Translations under genes and position numbers: made by a program | The notes under the pieces: model-generated | Database searches by the model: none | Seen by the model: the letters and a program-made list of their open reading frames with translations, nothing else | Told to the model about the DNA's origin: nothing | Assembly (NCBI GenBank): GCA_031291235.1 | Contig: JARLJL010000006.1 | Location: 1-64,000 of the forward strand | Length of the DNA: 64,000 bases | From: Sulfuriferula sp. | GTDB lineage: Bacteria; Pseudomonadota; Gammaproteobacteria; Burkholderiales; Sulfuriferulaceae | Direction: 5' to 3' | Shown: positions 9,808-19,202 of the stretch, piece by piece | Layout of the letters: each line of letters begins with the position of its first letter | How positions within the stretch are numbered: the first letter of the stretch is position 1

Positions 9808-10470
9808 TCAGAAGGGTAGAACATTCAGAAAGAATCGCGTCATCATCGCCATGACCGCAGCCTTATCTATGCGGCTATTGGTGCGATACTCAATCTTTGC
9901 GTCTGCAACATTGGTTGAAGATACGATATTCCCGGCCTCTATCGTATCCGGGCTGACCACGCCCGAGAATCTGACGTATTCAACGCCTTTATCCAGCGAC
10001 ACCTGTTTTTCTCCGCTGACCACCAGATTCCCGTTAGCCAGCACATCGACAACGGTAACCGTCAACGTGCTGGTGAAATTATTGGTTGCAGTCAAGGCAT
10101 CCGTATCAGCATTCTTGCCGGATGAACTGGCTCCGACCGACATGCCTTGCAGGGTTTTGAACGGCAGCCCGACTATGCTCGGTATGCTTGAATTGATAGA
10201 ACCAGAGTTGCTCGCCGAGCTGGATGCGGCTTTACCAGCAGAGGTTTTTTCACTGATGACAATAGTAATGACATCGCCGATCAAGCGCGCACGCTTGTCT
10301 TCAAACAGCGGACGATAGGCATTCGCCTGATAAATGGCGCCATTATTCGGCTGGGCACTTGAAAGCGGCTGCGGTTTCGCCGTCATCGGCTGCTGAATAA
10401 TGCTTTCCGGGACAGTTGTACACCCTGTCAGCAGCACCAGCATTCCCAAAAATATCGAAATAGTTTTCAT
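9808..10470 (-). CDS. flgH: Flagellar L-ring lipoprotein FlgH
   Basis: 220 residues with a lipoprotein signal: hydrophobic segment then LLTGC, so Cys17 is the predicted lipidated residue. Conserved FlgH stretches include YRPLFEDKRARLIGDVITIV, ANGNLVVSGEKQV and the C-terminal half SGVVSPDTIEAGNIVSSTNV. FlgH forms the outer-membrane L ring. It follows flgG by 16 bp and precedes flgI by 16 bp. Confidence 0.97.
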   Translation of the reverse strand: MKTISIFLGMLVLLTGCTTVPESIIQQPMTAKPQPLSSAQPNNGAIYQANAYRPLFEDKRARLIGDVITIVISEKTSAGKAASSSASNSGSINSSIPSIVGLPFKTLQGMSVGASSSGKNADTDALTATNNFTSTLTVTVVDVLANGNLVVSGEKQVSLDKGVEYVRFSGVVSPDTIEAGNIVSSTNVADAKIEYRTNSRIDKAAVMAMMTRFFLNVLPF

Positions 10471-10486
10471 GACGAGCTCAAAACAA

Positions 10487-11269
10487 TCACATTTGGGTCA
10501 ATTTTTGCAGCATTTGATCGGAGGTCGTGATCGCCTTGCTATTGATTTCGTAAGCGCGCTGGGTCTGTATCATATTCACCAGCTCTACCGCCACGTTTAC
10601 GTTGGAAGCTTCGACATACCCCTGATTAACCGTACCGGCGCCATTGGTACCCGGCGTATTGGTATTGGGGCTGCCCGATGCAGCGGTCTCAATGTACAAA
10701 TTCTCGCCGCGGCTTTCCAGACCAGCCGGATTGATAAATGTAGCCAGCTGCAGCGAGCCGACCTGTACGGCCGCCGTTACTCCTGGCTGCGTCACGGAAA
10801 CAGTACCGTCCTTCGCAATCGTCAGCGTCAGCGCATTGGACGGAATCGTAATAGCCGGCTGCACCGTATATCCGCTGGATGTTACCAGCTGCCCCTGATT
10901 GTCCACCTGAAACGAACCATCTCGCGTATATGCCGTAGTACCGTCAGGCAGTAGTACCTGAAAGAAACCCGAGCCTTGAATGGCCACATCCTTGTCGTTG
11001 CCTGTTTGCTGCAGATTACCCTGGGTAAAAAGGCGTTCGGTCGCCACAGGACGCACCCCGGTGCCCACCTGCAACCCCGACGGCAACTGGGTTTGCTGAG
11101 AAGATTGCGCACCCGGCTGACGCAGGGTCTGATACAACAGATCCTCGAATACAGCACGCGAACTCTTGAAACCATTGGTACTGACGTTAGCCAGATTATT
11201 GGATATCACGTCCATTTGCGTTTGTTGCGCATCCAGACCGGTTCTGGCTATCCATAATGATCGTATCAT
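10487..11269 (-). CDS. flgG: Flagellar distal rod protein FlgG
   Basis: 260 residues, the standard length. Motifs: [35 protein letters not shown] at the N-terminal rod domain, the long [14 protein letters not shown] stretch characteristic of FlgG rather than FlgE, and the C-terminal [20 protein letters not shown]. It builds the distal rod. ATG 11269 follows GGAGA by six bases. It lies 50 bp after flgF and 16 bp before flgH. Confidence 0.97.
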   Translation of the reverse strand: MIRSLWIARTGLDAQQTQMDVISNNLANVSTNGFKSSRAVFEDLLYQTLRQPGAQSSQQTQLPSGLQVGTGVRPVATERLFTQGNLQQTGNDKDVAIQGSGFFQVLLPDGTTAYTRDGSFQVDNQGQLVTSSGYTVQPAITIPSNALTLTIAKDGTVSVTQPGVTAAVQVGSLQLATFINPAGLESRGENLYIETAASGSPNTNTPGTNGAGTVNQGYVEASNVNVAVELVNMIQTQRAYEINSKAITTSDQMLQKLTQM

Positions 11270-11319
11270 GTTGTTCTCCGCAAAAATTTGCCTATGTTTG
11301 AATTATGCATTAGCCGACA

Positions 11320-12060
11320 TCAACTCAAAGTCATGATCTGACTTGCTTTATTGGCGTTATTCTCGGCATTCGTCAATAACTTCATCTGCATCTCGAACTG
11401 ACGTCCCAGACTGATCATATCCACCATAGCCGATACGACACTCACATTACTGCCTTCTACAGCGCCGGGCACCACAGTCACTGCGGCATCCGCATCGGCA
11501 GGCTTGCCATCCTTGGTACGAAAATATCCGTCATCGCCGCGTACCAGCGACGCTTCCGGCGGATTGACCAGTTTGATCCGGCCTAATACATTCACCGAAG
11601 TGGCGGTGCCGGTTCTGGGTATCGTCGAAACCGTACCGTCCTTGGCAATTGTGACGTTTTCATCGGGAGGAATAGTGATAGGGCCGGTTTCGCCCAGCAC
11701 ATTCAGGCCATTCTCTGTTTGCAACAAACCGTTTTCGTTAATCCTGAAACTGCCGTTGCGTGTATAAGCTTCCGTACCGTCGCCCATTTCCACGGCAACC
11801 CAGCCCTGCCCCTGTACAGCCACGTCCAGCGGGTTGCCGGTCTGCTGTATCGGACCTGGAGTAAAATCGGTACCTACGGTCGAATCGACCACAAACGCCC
11901 GCGTCGGCAGTCCGTCGCCGAGCACAGGCACCGCACGGAACGAATCCAGTTGTGCCCGGAATCCGGTCGTCGTCGCGTTGGCCAGATTATGCGAAACATT
12001 GCTCTGCTGCTCCAGAATATGCTTCGCACCCGTCATTGCCGTGTAAATCAGTCTATCCAT
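11320..12060 (-). CDS. flgF: Flagellar proximal rod protein FlgF
   Basis: 246 residues. The start MDRLIYTAMTGAKHILEQQS followed by NVSHNLANATTTGFRAQLDS is the FlgF version of the rod motif, and the end VDMISLGRQFEMQMKLLTNA matches the FlgF C-terminal helix. It is part of the rod joining the MS ring to the hook. The GAGGAG ribosome site is well placed. It follows flgE by 119 bp; that gap has no recognisable gene or clear promoter. Confidence 0.96.
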   Translation of the reverse strand: MDRLIYTAMTGAKHILEQQSNVSHNLANATTTGFRAQLDSFRAVPVLGDGLPTRAFVVDSTVGTDFTPGPIQQTGNPLDVAVQGQGWVAVEMGDGTEAYTRNGSFRINENGLLQTENGLNVLGETGPITIPPDENVTIAKDGTVSTIPRTGTATSVNVLGRIKLVNPPEASLVRGDDGYFRTKDGKPADADAAVTVVPGAVEGSNVSVVSAMVDMISLGRQFEMQMKLLTNAENNANKASQIMTLS

Positions 12061-12179
12061 GAGTTACTCCTCGGTGTTTGCCGATGAATGATCCGTGCAT
12101 GCGCCGCATAACCGTGCTGAACACTTTCAATGCCTGCAGCAAAATATCCGCATTATTCATCGCGTATTCCGACCGGACG

Positions 12180-13409
12180 TTAACGCAAGTTGACCAGGGT
12201 CTGCATGACCGAATCCTGGGTTTTAATAGTTTGCGCATTGGCCTGGTAATTACGTTGTGCCGTAATCATATTGACCAGCTCGGCAGTCAAATCCACATTG
12301 GAATCTTCTGTGGCAGACGATTGCAGCACACCCAACTGACCCGATCCCGGTGTACCGACTAAAGCCGGACCGGAAGCCGCAGTTTCTGCCCATTCATTCC
12401 CTCCTAGCGGCTGCAAGCCGTTCGGGTCGGTAAAGTTCGCCAATACGATCTGACCTAATGTAGCCGACTGTCCATTGGTATAGCTGCCCACGATGGTGCC
12501 ATCCGAACTGGTATTGAAGCTGGAAAGGCTGCCCGATGCGTAACCGTCCTGTTTCAACGAATTAACGCTGAAAGCCGAACCGTACTGAGTGGTGCCGGTA
12601 TAGTCCATACTCACCGCTATCGGTGTTCCGGCGCCGGTAGTTGTCGGCACTGCGATAGCGATGGGAGAACCGCTCGTTAACGCACCAGAACTGTTGAAAG
12701 TCACCGAACCTACTGGCACGGCAGCCGCAGGTGGAGTGTAGCCGATAGCCGTACCGTCGCCAGCCGCGTAGACATTCCAGGTATTGGCTGCAGTCTTGAC
12801 GTAATAGGTTTCCAGAGTATGCGTATTGCCCAGACTATCGTATACCGTTACCGAAGTGGCATTATTGTAGGTGGTCGGATCGGTCATATCGAACGCTGCA
12901 GTCGGCGCAGTATTGCTGGAATTCAGATTGAGTACCGCATTGACCGTGCTGGTTGTTTTTGGCGCGATATCGGAAGTATTGATGTTGATATCCGTAGGTG
13001 CGCCGGTTGCCAGCACGCCGCTCGCATTGGCACTATACCCGGTGAGACGGTCGCCGTTGGCATTGATGATATAGCCTGATTTATCGAGCTGAAACTGCCC
13101 ATTGCGAGAATAACTGATGGTGCCGTTATTGCTCAGCCGATAAAACCCGCCGCCGTTAATGGCGATATCCAGCGGATTGTTGGAAGACGAAATATTACCC
13201 TGAGTAAACTGCTGCGCCACTTGCAGCACCTGGGTACCGATACCGACTTGCGAAGATCCGGCCCCAGTCAGGGAACTGGCGTACACGTCGGCAAATTGTG
13301 CCTGCGCCTGTTTGAACCCGACAGTACTTGAGTTAGCGACGTTATTGCCGATCACATCCAGATTCTTGGAAGCTGCATTCAAGCCGCTCAATCCTTGTTG
13401 GAAACTCAT
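12180..13409 (-). CDS. flgE: Flagellar hook protein FlgE
   Basis: 409 residues, matching short-hook FlgE proteins. N-terminal MSFQQGLSGLNAASKNLDVI and GNNVANSSTVGFKQAQAQFA, then the hook domains with variable Thr/Ser/Ala-rich surface regions, and the C-terminal VNMITAQRNYQANAQTIKTQ. AAGGAG precedes ATG 13409. It polymerises into the universal joint under the FlgD cap encoded just upstream. Confidence 0.97.
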   Translation of the reverse strand: MSFQQGLSGLNAASKNLDVIGNNVANSSTVGFKQAQAQFADVYASSLTGAGSSQVGIGTQVLQVAQQFTQGNISSSNNPLDIAINGGGFYRLSNNGTISYSRNGQFQLDKSGYIINANGDRLTGYSANASGVLATGAPTDININTSDIAPKTTSTVNAVLNLNSSNTAPTAAFDMTDPTTYNNATSVTVYDSLGNTHTLETYYVKTAANTWNVYAAGDGTAIGYTPPAAAVPVGSVTFNSSGALTSGSPIAIAVPTTTGAGTPIAVSMDYTGTTQYGSAFSVNSLKQDGYASGSLSSFNTSSDGTIVGSYTNGQSATLGQIVLANFTDPNGLQPLGGNEWAETAASGPALVGTPGSGQLGVLQSSATEDSNVDLTAELVNMITAQRNYQANAQTIKTQDSVMQTLVNLR

Positions 13410-13437
13410 TTGTATTCTCCTTGTTTATGTCAGCTAT

Positions 13438-14109
13438 TTAAAGAATCTGCAGTACATCGCTCATGGTAATATCACCTAAACCTGTCGCACTCAACGTGAC
13501 GCCAGAACTGCTATTCGCCACACTGCCTACCAACCCGTATGACAGGGTTTGTGCCGATACGGCTTGTCCGTTATTGGTTGCCGTCACCTTGAAAGTATAA
13601 GTGCCATCTGCCGCGGCGGTACCATCTGTAGCAGTACCATCCCACTGTATCGGTACCAATCCGGCTTTCTGCGCACCCATATCAAAGCTGCTTACCTCCT
13701 TGCCGCTCGAATCCATCACCTGCACCTTAACGCTATCGGCAGCGCTCGCCAAATTGACACCGAATACCGCACTCTTATTACTCAAATTCGTCGTCGAGCC
13801 AGCTACCATTACCCCGTGCCCTATCAAATTGGTCGCCTGCAGCGATTGCGCCGACTGGTAACTCGTCATCATCGATGTCAAGGTAGCATTCATTTTCTCA
13901 ATGCCCGACACCGTCGACAGTTGCGCCAGCTGGCTGGTCACTTGCGAGTTGTCCATGGGATTAAGCGGATCCTGGTTCTGCATCTGCGTTACCAGCAATT
14001 TCATAAATTGATCCTGCGCTGCCGCAGACGAACTCTGCGTCGTGGTCGAACTGGGGTTCATGGTCGACAACAAGCTGGAGGAAACGGTATTTGTCTGCAC
14101 TGTGCTCAT
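13438..14109 (-). CDS. flgD: Flagellar hook cap protein FlgD
   Basis: 223 residues. The N-terminal region shows the FlgD motif DQFMKLLVTQMQNQDPLNPM and DNSQVTSQLAQLSTVSGIEK; the C-terminal half contains the Ig-like FlgD domain (GLVPIQWDGTATDGTAAADG, TYTFKV). It is needed as the cap for hook assembly. The ribosome site AAGGAG precedes ATG 14109. It sits between flgC and flgE as usual. Confidence 0.96.
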   Translation of the reverse strand: MSTVQTNTVSSSLLSTMNPSSTTTQSSSAAAQDQFMKLLVTQMQNQDPLNPMDNSQVTSQLAQLSTVSGIEKMNATLTSMMTSYQSAQSLQATNLIGHGVMVAGSTTNLSNKSAVFGVNLASAADSVKVQVMDSSGKEVSSFDMGAQKAGLVPIQWDGTATDGTAAADGTYTFKVTATNNGQAVSAQTLSYGLVGSVANSSSGVTLSATGLGDITMSDVLQIL

Positions 14110-14130
14110 GATAGCTCCTTGATTAATTAA

Positions 14131-14535
14131 TTACTGACCGATAGTGAGTGTCTTTTGCAGCATGGTTTTCGCTGCGTTCATGGTATCCACGTTGGTTTGA
14201 TACGACCGCGAAGCTGAAATCATGTTAACCATCTCCTCGACCACATTCACATTGGGCATCGCCACATAACCCTTGGCATCAGCCAGCGGACTCTTGGGGT
14301 CATACATCATGCGCGGTGGGGATTTATCCTCCACCACTTGATCGACCTTTACTCCGGTAGCTTCCGTACCATTTACAGGCACTGCGGAAAAAACCACTTG
14401 CTTGGCCTTATACACCTGCCCGGTCGAACTGGTCGCGCTATCCGCATTGGCAAGATTGCTTGCCACCACATTCAGGCGTTGAGACTGCGCACTCATGGCA
14501 GAGCCGGCTACATTAAATATGCTGAATAATGACAT
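14131..14535 (-). CDS. flgC: Flagellar proximal rod protein FlgC
   Basis: 134 residues, the usual size. Visible motifs: [30 protein letters not shown], and the very conserved C-terminal block [20 protein letters not shown] followed by SRSYQTNVD. It is a rod subunit exported early. It lies five bp after flgB and is translated from ATG 14535 behind AGGGG. Confidence 0.97.
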   Translation of the reverse strand: MSLFSIFNVAGSAMSAQSQRLNVVASNLANADSATSSTGQVYKAKQVVFSAVPVNGTEATGVKVDQVVEDKSPPRMMYDPKSPLADAKGYVAMPNVNVVEEMVNMISASRSYQTNVDTMNAAKTMLQKTLTIGQ

Positions 14536-14540
14536 CGCAA

Positions 14541-14948
14541 TTACCCCTGTATAACCGCTAAAAGATTCTTGATTTGACCCGTGATCATGGTCAAACCAGC
14601 CTCATAACGTAACGCATTGTCGGCAAACTGATTGCGTTCGGTATCCATGTCCACAGTATTGCCATCCACGCTACCCTGCTTTACAGCCCGATATTGCAGT
14701 TGCGCACCGCCCAGATCCGCTTCATTCAAACCAGGCAAATGAGCCGGAGAGGTTTTGGTCAATTCCGCAGGCGAACTGCTGCTTTGCGCCAGCGCACCCT
14801 GCAAAGCCTGATTAAAATTAAAATCACGGGCCTTGTAATTAGGCGTATCGGCATTGGCGATATTCGACGCCAGCACTTGCTGGCGTTGCTCGCGCAGCCT
14901 TAATGCCGTAGCCTGAAACTGCATGGCGCTATCAAACTCTCCTATCAT
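14541..14948 (-). CDS. flgB: Flagellar proximal rod protein FlgB
   Basis: 135 residues. Motifs include [40 protein letters not shown] and the C-terminal [20 protein letters not shown], diagnostic of FlgB. It begins the flgBCDEFGHIJKL operon and has a strong GGAGG ribosome site. The divergent flgA gene starts 162 bp away, so this intergenic region should hold the class II flagellar promoters for both directions. Confidence 0.97.
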   Translation of the reverse strand: MIGEFDSAMQFQATALRLREQRQQVLASNIANADTPNYKARDFNFNQALQGALAQSSSSPAELTKTSPAHLPGLNEADLGGAQLQYRAVKQGSVDGNTVDMDTERNQFADNALRYEAGLTMITGQIKNLLAVIQG

Positions 14949-15110
14949 CCTGACCTCCGTCGGCGTAACTACACTACGATATAGTTCCTATATTAGCCGC
15001 TCCTCTCAATATCAAACTAACGAATAAGAGAACAATCGTCAGCCTATTCCACGCTTTAAAGATAGCCGAGTGATTTATCATGAAGTCAGAAATACGGAAG
15101 GTATTCGCCC
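14949..15110. promoter_or_regulatory. Divergent flgB/flgA control region
   Basis: A 162-bp region between divergent flagellar genes. No sigma-28 or sigma-54 promoter is recognised here, which fits FlhDC-activated sigma-70 class II promoters. A small exact dyad, ATATAG-TTC-CTATAT, lies at 14979-14993. FlhDC binding sites are too degenerate to call by eye. Confidence 0.5.
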
Positions 15111-15800
15111 ATGAAAACATTGCTTACATTATTGTGCCTGCTCTCTCTGCCCGGTTTGACCCTGGCAGCCGAAGCACGCCAGGATCAAACGCAAATACAG
15201 CGCAGCGTTGAACAATTCCTGCAAACGCAAACGGCAGGATTGCCGGGGCAGGTCAAAATCAAGGTCGGACAGCTCGATCCGCGATTGAATCTTGCTGCAT
15301 GCAATGTCCTGGAACCTTTCATCCCGACCGGCAGCCGTATTTGGGGCAAAACCACAGTCGGGGTACGGTGCACGTCGCCGACAAACTGGACCATCTATCT
15401 GCAAGCCGACATCAACGTAATCGGACACTATGTCACCAGCGCAGCCCCACTGCTGCAAGGTCAGCCAGTCACTGCAGAACAATTAAGCATTGCCTCGGGC
15501 GACCTGACTAAATTACCTAACGGTATCGTCACCGACGTCAGCCAGGCCATAGGCAGGAATGTCACCATGTCGATCCCGGCCGGCATGCCTTTGCGCGTTG
15601 ACATGTTGCGTGTGCAGGCCGCAATCCAGCAAGGCCAGAGCGTCAAACTGATTTCCGGCGGCAACGGCTTTGAAGTCTCTGCCGAAGGTCGCTCGCTGAC
15701 CACGGCCAATGCGGGGCAATCCGCTCAGATCAGAATGGCTAACGGCCAGGTTATTAGCGGCATTGCAAGGGCTGATGGTATAGTTGAAGTGGGTTACTGA
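15111..15800 (+). CDS. flgA: Flagellar P-ring assembly chaperone FlgA
   Basis: 229 residues with a signal peptide (LLTLLCLLSLPGLTLAAEA). The C-terminal SAF-type domain is recognisable: GQPVTAEQLSIASGDLTKLP, the NVTMSIPAGMPLRVDMLR block, and the final QSAQIRMANGQVISGIARAD. FlgA is the periplasmic chaperone for FlgI assembly. It is divergent from flgB and 107 bp before flgM. Confidence 0.95.
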   Translation: MKTLLTLLCLLSLPGLTLAAEARQDQTQIQRSVEQFLQTQTAGLPGQVKIKVGQLDPRLNLAACNVLEPFIPTGSRIWGKTTVGVRCTSPTNWTIYLQADINVIGHYVTSAAPLLQGQPVTAEQLSIASGDLTKLPNGIVTDVSQAIGRNVTMSIPAGMPLRVDMLRVQAAIQQGQSVKLISGGNGFEVSAEGRSLTTANAGQSAQIRMANGQVISGIARADGIVEVGY

Positions 15801-15830
15801 ATTGTTTGCAATTTTTTTTGCCGATTATGT

Positions 15831-15857
15831 TAAAGTTTGCAAAGATCCTGCCGACAA
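15831..15857 (+). promoter_or_regulatory. Sigma-28 (FliA) promoter for flgMN
   Basis: TAAAGTTT, exactly 11 bases, GCCGACAA: the full -35 consensus and seven of eight -10 bases. The -10 box ends 50 bp before the flgM start, in the flgA-flgM gap. FlgM would therefore also be made from a late promoter after hook completion. Confidence 0.85.
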
Positions 15858-15907
15858 TTCAGTTGTAGTTCAGGATTACCTGAGCGCTCACGAAAAGAGA
15901 TACCATC

Positions 15908-16228
15908 ATGAAAGTCAACGACTCTATTAAAAACATTGCGGGCGTGTCCGTAGGGTCAAGCTCTGCAGGCAAGGCAAAAGCGAGCGACAAAGCGGCTGGA
16001 GCACAACCCAGCAACAGTGGTTCCACTGTAACGCTATCGCCCCTGTCTTCCCAACTGCAGGCTTTACAGGCACAAATATCAACCACCAGCGCTTTTGATG
16101 CAAACAAGGTGGATGCAATCAAGCAGGCTATTGCCGAAGGACAGTTCCAGGTGAACTCGGGCAAAATAGCTAACGAGCTGATTTCATCGGTCAAGGATTT
16201 ATTACAAGGCAGGAATCGTCAGGCATGA
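15908..16228 (+). CDS. flgM: Anti-sigma-28 factor FlgM
   Basis: 106 residues, the usual FlgM size. The N-terminal half is low-complexity and likely disordered (Ser/Ala/Lys rich). The C-terminal half shows the sigma-binding pattern VTLSPLSSQLQALQAQ, FDANKVDAIKQAIAEGQFQV and NSGKIANELI. It binds FliA until it is exported through the completed hook. It is preceded by a sigma-28 promoter and overlaps flgN by ATGA. Confidence 0.95.
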   Translation: MKVNDSIKNIAGVSVGSSSAGKAKASDKAAGAQPSNSGSTVTLSPLSSQLQALQAQISTTSAFDANKVDAIKQAIAEGQFQVNSGKIANELISSVKDLLQGRNRQA

Positions 16229-16698
16229 GCACTTACGGCACGAGATTACTGGAAAATCTGAATGAGGAGAATCAGACCGTACTCAGTCTGCTCGACCTGA
16301 TTCAGAATGAACAAACCATGTTGATCCATGCCGATATAGAAGCAATCAAGCGCGTTGTTGACCAGAAGGCGCAACATATCGCCAAACTGGCCGAGCTATC
16401 CAATATGCGCCATTTAACGCTCGCTATGACAGGACACCAGCCTGACGAAAGCGGCATGCAGACCTGGATAGATCAAAATGCCGCGCATGCCGTCAATGAA
16501 GCCTGGCAAAACCTGCTCACGCAGGTCAGAAAGGCCAAGGAACTTAACCATACCAATGGTCTGCTGATCAATACGCACTTAAGTCGCAATCAGAGTGCGC
16601 TCAATATCCTTCGCGACACAAATAAAGCCGGCAGTTTTTATGGCCCAGACGGTAAGACCAGCGGCGTGAACAAATCACGCAGCATCATCGCAGGATAG
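16225..16698 (+). CDS. flgN: Flagellar export chaperone FlgN
   Basis: 157 residues, predicted all-helical, with the pattern LLENLNEENQTVLSLLDLIQ and later LLINTHLSRNQSALNILR, as in FlgN. It is the export chaperone for the junction proteins FlgK and FlgL, both encoded in this window. Its ATG overlaps the flgM stop (ATGA), indicating translational coupling. The C-terminal tail (SGVNKSRSIIAG) resembles the usual Ser/Arg-rich end. Family identification leans on gene order as well as sequence. Confidence 0.9.
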   Translation: MSTYGTRLLENLNEENQTVLSLLDLIQNEQTMLIHADIEAIKRVVDQKAQHIAKLAELSNMRHLTLAMTGHQPDESGMQTWIDQNAAHAVNEAWQNLLTQVRKAKELNHTNGLLINTHLSRNQSALNILRDTNKAGSFYGPDGKTSGVNKSRSIIAG

Positions 16699-16708
16699 CA
16701 GCTGACCC

Positions 16709-16724
16709 GCCGACTTCCGTCGGC
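16709..16724. terminator. Hairpin between convergent flgN and rimO
   Basis: GCCGAC-TTCC-GTCGGC is a perfect 6-bp stem in the 38-bp gap between the two convergent stops. There is no clear U tract, so it may only weakly terminate either transcript. Confidence 0.4.
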
Positions 16725-16736
16725 ACCGGATTTACA

Positions 16737-18050
16737 TTAAACGCATTCGCCCCACAAATCATGCTCGCCGCTGTCCACGATACGGACAGTAGCAAATTCT
16801 CCCGGCACCAAACCTGCAGCATCTTCAATGACAACCACCCCGTCTATTTCCGGCGCATCGGCATAACTGCGGCCTATTGCCCCCTCCACGCTGATTTCGT
16901 CTATCAGCACAGTGAGTGTCTGCCCTATGCGCGCTTCGAGACGATCGGCGCTAATATCCGCCTGCCGCTCCATTAAACGCGCGCGACGCTCTTCCTTGAC
17001 TTCTTCCGGCACATGATCAGGCAGCGCATTGGCTGTCGCACCATCGACAGCAGAATACGTAAAGCATCCCACCCTATCCAGTTCGGCTTCCTCGATAAAG
17101 TCCATCAACTGCTCAAAATCGGCCTCGGTTTCACCCGGAAAGCCGGTAATAAAAGTACTGCGTATCACCAGTTCGGGGCAAATTTCGCGCCATGCCCGAA
17201 TTCTGGCCAGGGTATTTTCTGCAGCAGCCGGCCGTTTCATGGCTTTCAGAATACGGGGACTGGCATGCTGAAACGGAATATCCAGATAAGGCAGAATCTT
17301 GCCTTCCGCCATCAGCGGAATCACCTCGTCCACATGCGGATAAGGATAAACGTAATGCAGCCGCACCCAGACATCGAGTTCGGCAAGCGCCGCGGCCAGT
17401 TCGGTCATGCGCGTTTTCAGAGGCCGACCTTGCCAGAATCCGGTACGGTATTTGATATCCACGCCATAAGCGCTGGTATCCTGTGAAATGACCAGCAGCT
17501 CCTTGACCCCGGCTGCTGCCAGACGCTCTGCTTCCTGCATGACCTCGCCCACAGGTCGGCTAACCAAATCACCGCGCATGGAGGGGATAATGCAGAAACT
17601 GCAACGATGATTGCAGCCTTCCGATATTTTCAGATAAGCATAATGATCCGGCGTTAACCGTATACCTTGCGGCGGCACCAGATCGAGATAAGGGTCGTGC
17701 GGCTTAGGCAGATGCATATGCACTGCGGCCATCACCGCCTCTGTTGCATGCGGCCCGGTTACCGCCAGCACGGCAGGATGTGCATTTTTCACCACGGCAG
17801 CATTGGCCCCCAGACATCCGGTCACAATCACTTTGCCGTTTTCTGCCAGCGCTTCGCCGATGGCATCGAGCGACTCTTCCACAGCTGCATCGATAAAACC
17901 GCAAGTATTTACCACCACCAAATCCGCATCCTGATAATTAGGCGCAATTAAATAGCCTTCGGCACGCAATTCAGTCAAAATACGCTCGGAATCCGAAGTT
18001 GCTTTTGGGCAACCCAACGACACAAAACCGACTTTTGGAACAGTATCCAT
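16737..18050 (-). CDS. rimO: Ribosomal protein S12 methylthiotransferase RimO
   Basis: 437 residues. The N-terminal UPF0004 domain carries three cluster-binding cysteines ([33 protein letters not shown]). The radical-SAM core has CNHRCSFC, and the C-terminal TRAM region follows. The SLGCPK...D-S-E signature separates RimO from MiaB. It adds a methylthio group to an aspartate of ribosomal protein S12. It is convergent with flgN and divergent from a small membrane-protein gene. Confidence 0.97.
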   Translation of the reverse strand: MDTVPKVGFVSLGCPKATSDSERILTELRAEGYLIAPNYQDADLVVVNTCGFIDAAVEESLDAIGEALAENGKVIVTGCLGANAAVVKNAHPAVLAVTGPHATEAVMAAVHMHLPKPHDPYLDLVPPQGIRLTPDHYAYLKISEGCNHRCSFCIIPSMRGDLVSRPVGEVMQEAERLAAAGVKELLVISQDTSAYGVDIKYRTGFWQGRPLKTRMTELAAALAELDVWVRLHYVYPYPHVDEVIPLMAEGKILPYLDIPFQHASPRILKAMKRPAAAENTLARIRAWREICPELVIRSTFITGFPGETEADFEQLMDFIEEAELDRVGCFTYSAVDGATANALPDHVPEEVKEERRARLMERQADISADRLEARIGQTLTVLIDEISVEGAIGRSYADAPEIDGVVVIEDAAGLVPGEFATVRIVDSGEHDLWGECV

Positions 18051-18083
18051 TTAGCTCATCTTTCTCTCTGGCATTAAACCACT

Positions 18084-18272
18084 ATGTACATTATATTCTT
18101 TGCATTTGCCTACATCTGGATCATGCTCATCGTCACGGCATCCAGCTGGATCAGCGCTGCAGCGGTATTGATCTTTGGGGGAAGCCTGCTGGCCGTGATC
18201 TATTATCTGCTCGACACACCGGGAAGAAAACACCGCCGCCTGAAAACGGAAGCCGAAGAAGACCAGACCTGA
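18084..18272 (+). CDS. Small predicted membrane protein
   Basis: 62 residues: two likely membrane helices (residues 2-20 and 22-42, ending GGSLLAVIYYLL) and a short charged C-terminal tail rich in Lys, Arg and Glu. The ribosome site is weak, and a second in-frame ATG occurs at 18123. It is divergent from rimO and convergent with pgeF. I recognise no family. The hydrophobic pattern with a charged tail makes it more credible than a chance frame, but it could be spurious. Confidence 0.5.
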   Translation: MYIIFFAFAYIWIMLIVTASSWISAAAVLIFGGSLLAVIYYLLDTPGRKHRRLKTEAEEDQT

Positions 18273-18412
18273 CAGTCACCGGCAACAATCTTATTGCATC
18301 ACTCGCCAAGCAGCTTCCACAGGCAAAAATAAACGCAATCGACCATTCCCGCCCTCCAAGGAAGGTGCGTGATTATACGCTACCCAGCGCGCTCGCGCGC
18401 CTGGCTTTCCTA

Positions 18413-19147
18413 TCACTCGCCGACAATCCAGATCAGGCTGCCCATGCGCCCTGTTACGCCATCGCGACGATACGAATAAAAACGGGTTGCTTCTCGATAA
18501 GTGCAAAAATCGCCGCCATATATTTGCATAACGCCCATATGCTGCAGTCGCAAACGCGCCAGCTGATAAATATCCGCCAGCCATTTACCCGGACTGGCGC
18601 TACGAAAAGCGCTGGCTGTCAGCGGCAACTTAGCAACAAAAGCCTGCCGCACCTCATCACCCACCTCGAATGCTGTCGGCCCTATGGCCGGCCCTAACCA
18701 GGCCATGACTCCCTCCGGAGGATGCGCCATCACTGCAACGGTCTGCTCCAGCACCCCTGCAGCCAATCCGCGCCAGCCGGCATGCGCCGCGCCGACCACG
18801 CTGCCGTCCGTTGCACAAAACAACACTGGCAGGCAATCGGCCGTCAATACCGCACAAACCGTATTCATCTCTCTGGCTACGGCAGCATCCGCCTCCACCA
18901 GCTCTTTCAGCCGATCGGCATACGCGACCGTGGTACCGTGAACCTGTTTCAACCAGTGCGGCTCACTGGGCAAAGCCTCGCGTACCAAGGTACGGTTTTG
19001 TGCAACATCGACCCAGCTATCGCCGACATGATCCCCCAGATTCAATCCCTTATAGGCGCCCTGACTGACCCCATCGCTACGCGTAGTCACTAAAGTCCGG
19101 ATGGTTTTGGGAGCGGGCCAGTCGGGGGTTATCAGTTTCAGACTCAT
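18413..19147 (-). CDS. pgeF: Laccase-domain purine nucleoside phosphorylase PgeF (YfiH)
   Basis: 244 residues of the YfiH/DUF152 family. Diagnostic motifs: LKQVHGTTVAYAD, VLTADCLPVLFC, VGAAHAGWRGLAAG and WLGPAIGPTAFEVGDEV; His and Cys residues in these form the zinc site. Family members have been described as polyphenol oxidases and later as purine nucleoside phosphorylases or peptidoglycan-editing factors, so the physiological role is not fixed by sequence. It starts 55 bp after rluD on the same strand, an rluD-pgeF pairing that is common in proteobacteria. Confidence 0.93.
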   Translation of the reverse strand: MSLKLITPDWPAPKTIRTLVTTRSDGVSQGAYKGLNLGDHVGDSWVDVAQNRTLVREALPSEPHWLKQVHGTTVAYADRLKELVEADAAVAREMNTVCAVLTADCLPVLFCATDGSVVGAAHAGWRGLAAGVLEQTVAVMAHPPEGVMAWLGPAIGPTAFEVGDEVRQAFVAKLPLTASAFRSASPGKWLADIYQLARLRLQHMGVMQIYGGDFCTYREATRFYSYRRDGVTGRMGSLIWIVGE

Positions 19148-19202
19148 GAAAACTCGCTTGTACGAAAAAACAATAAAAAACGCTGCAACATACCGATATT
19201 GC

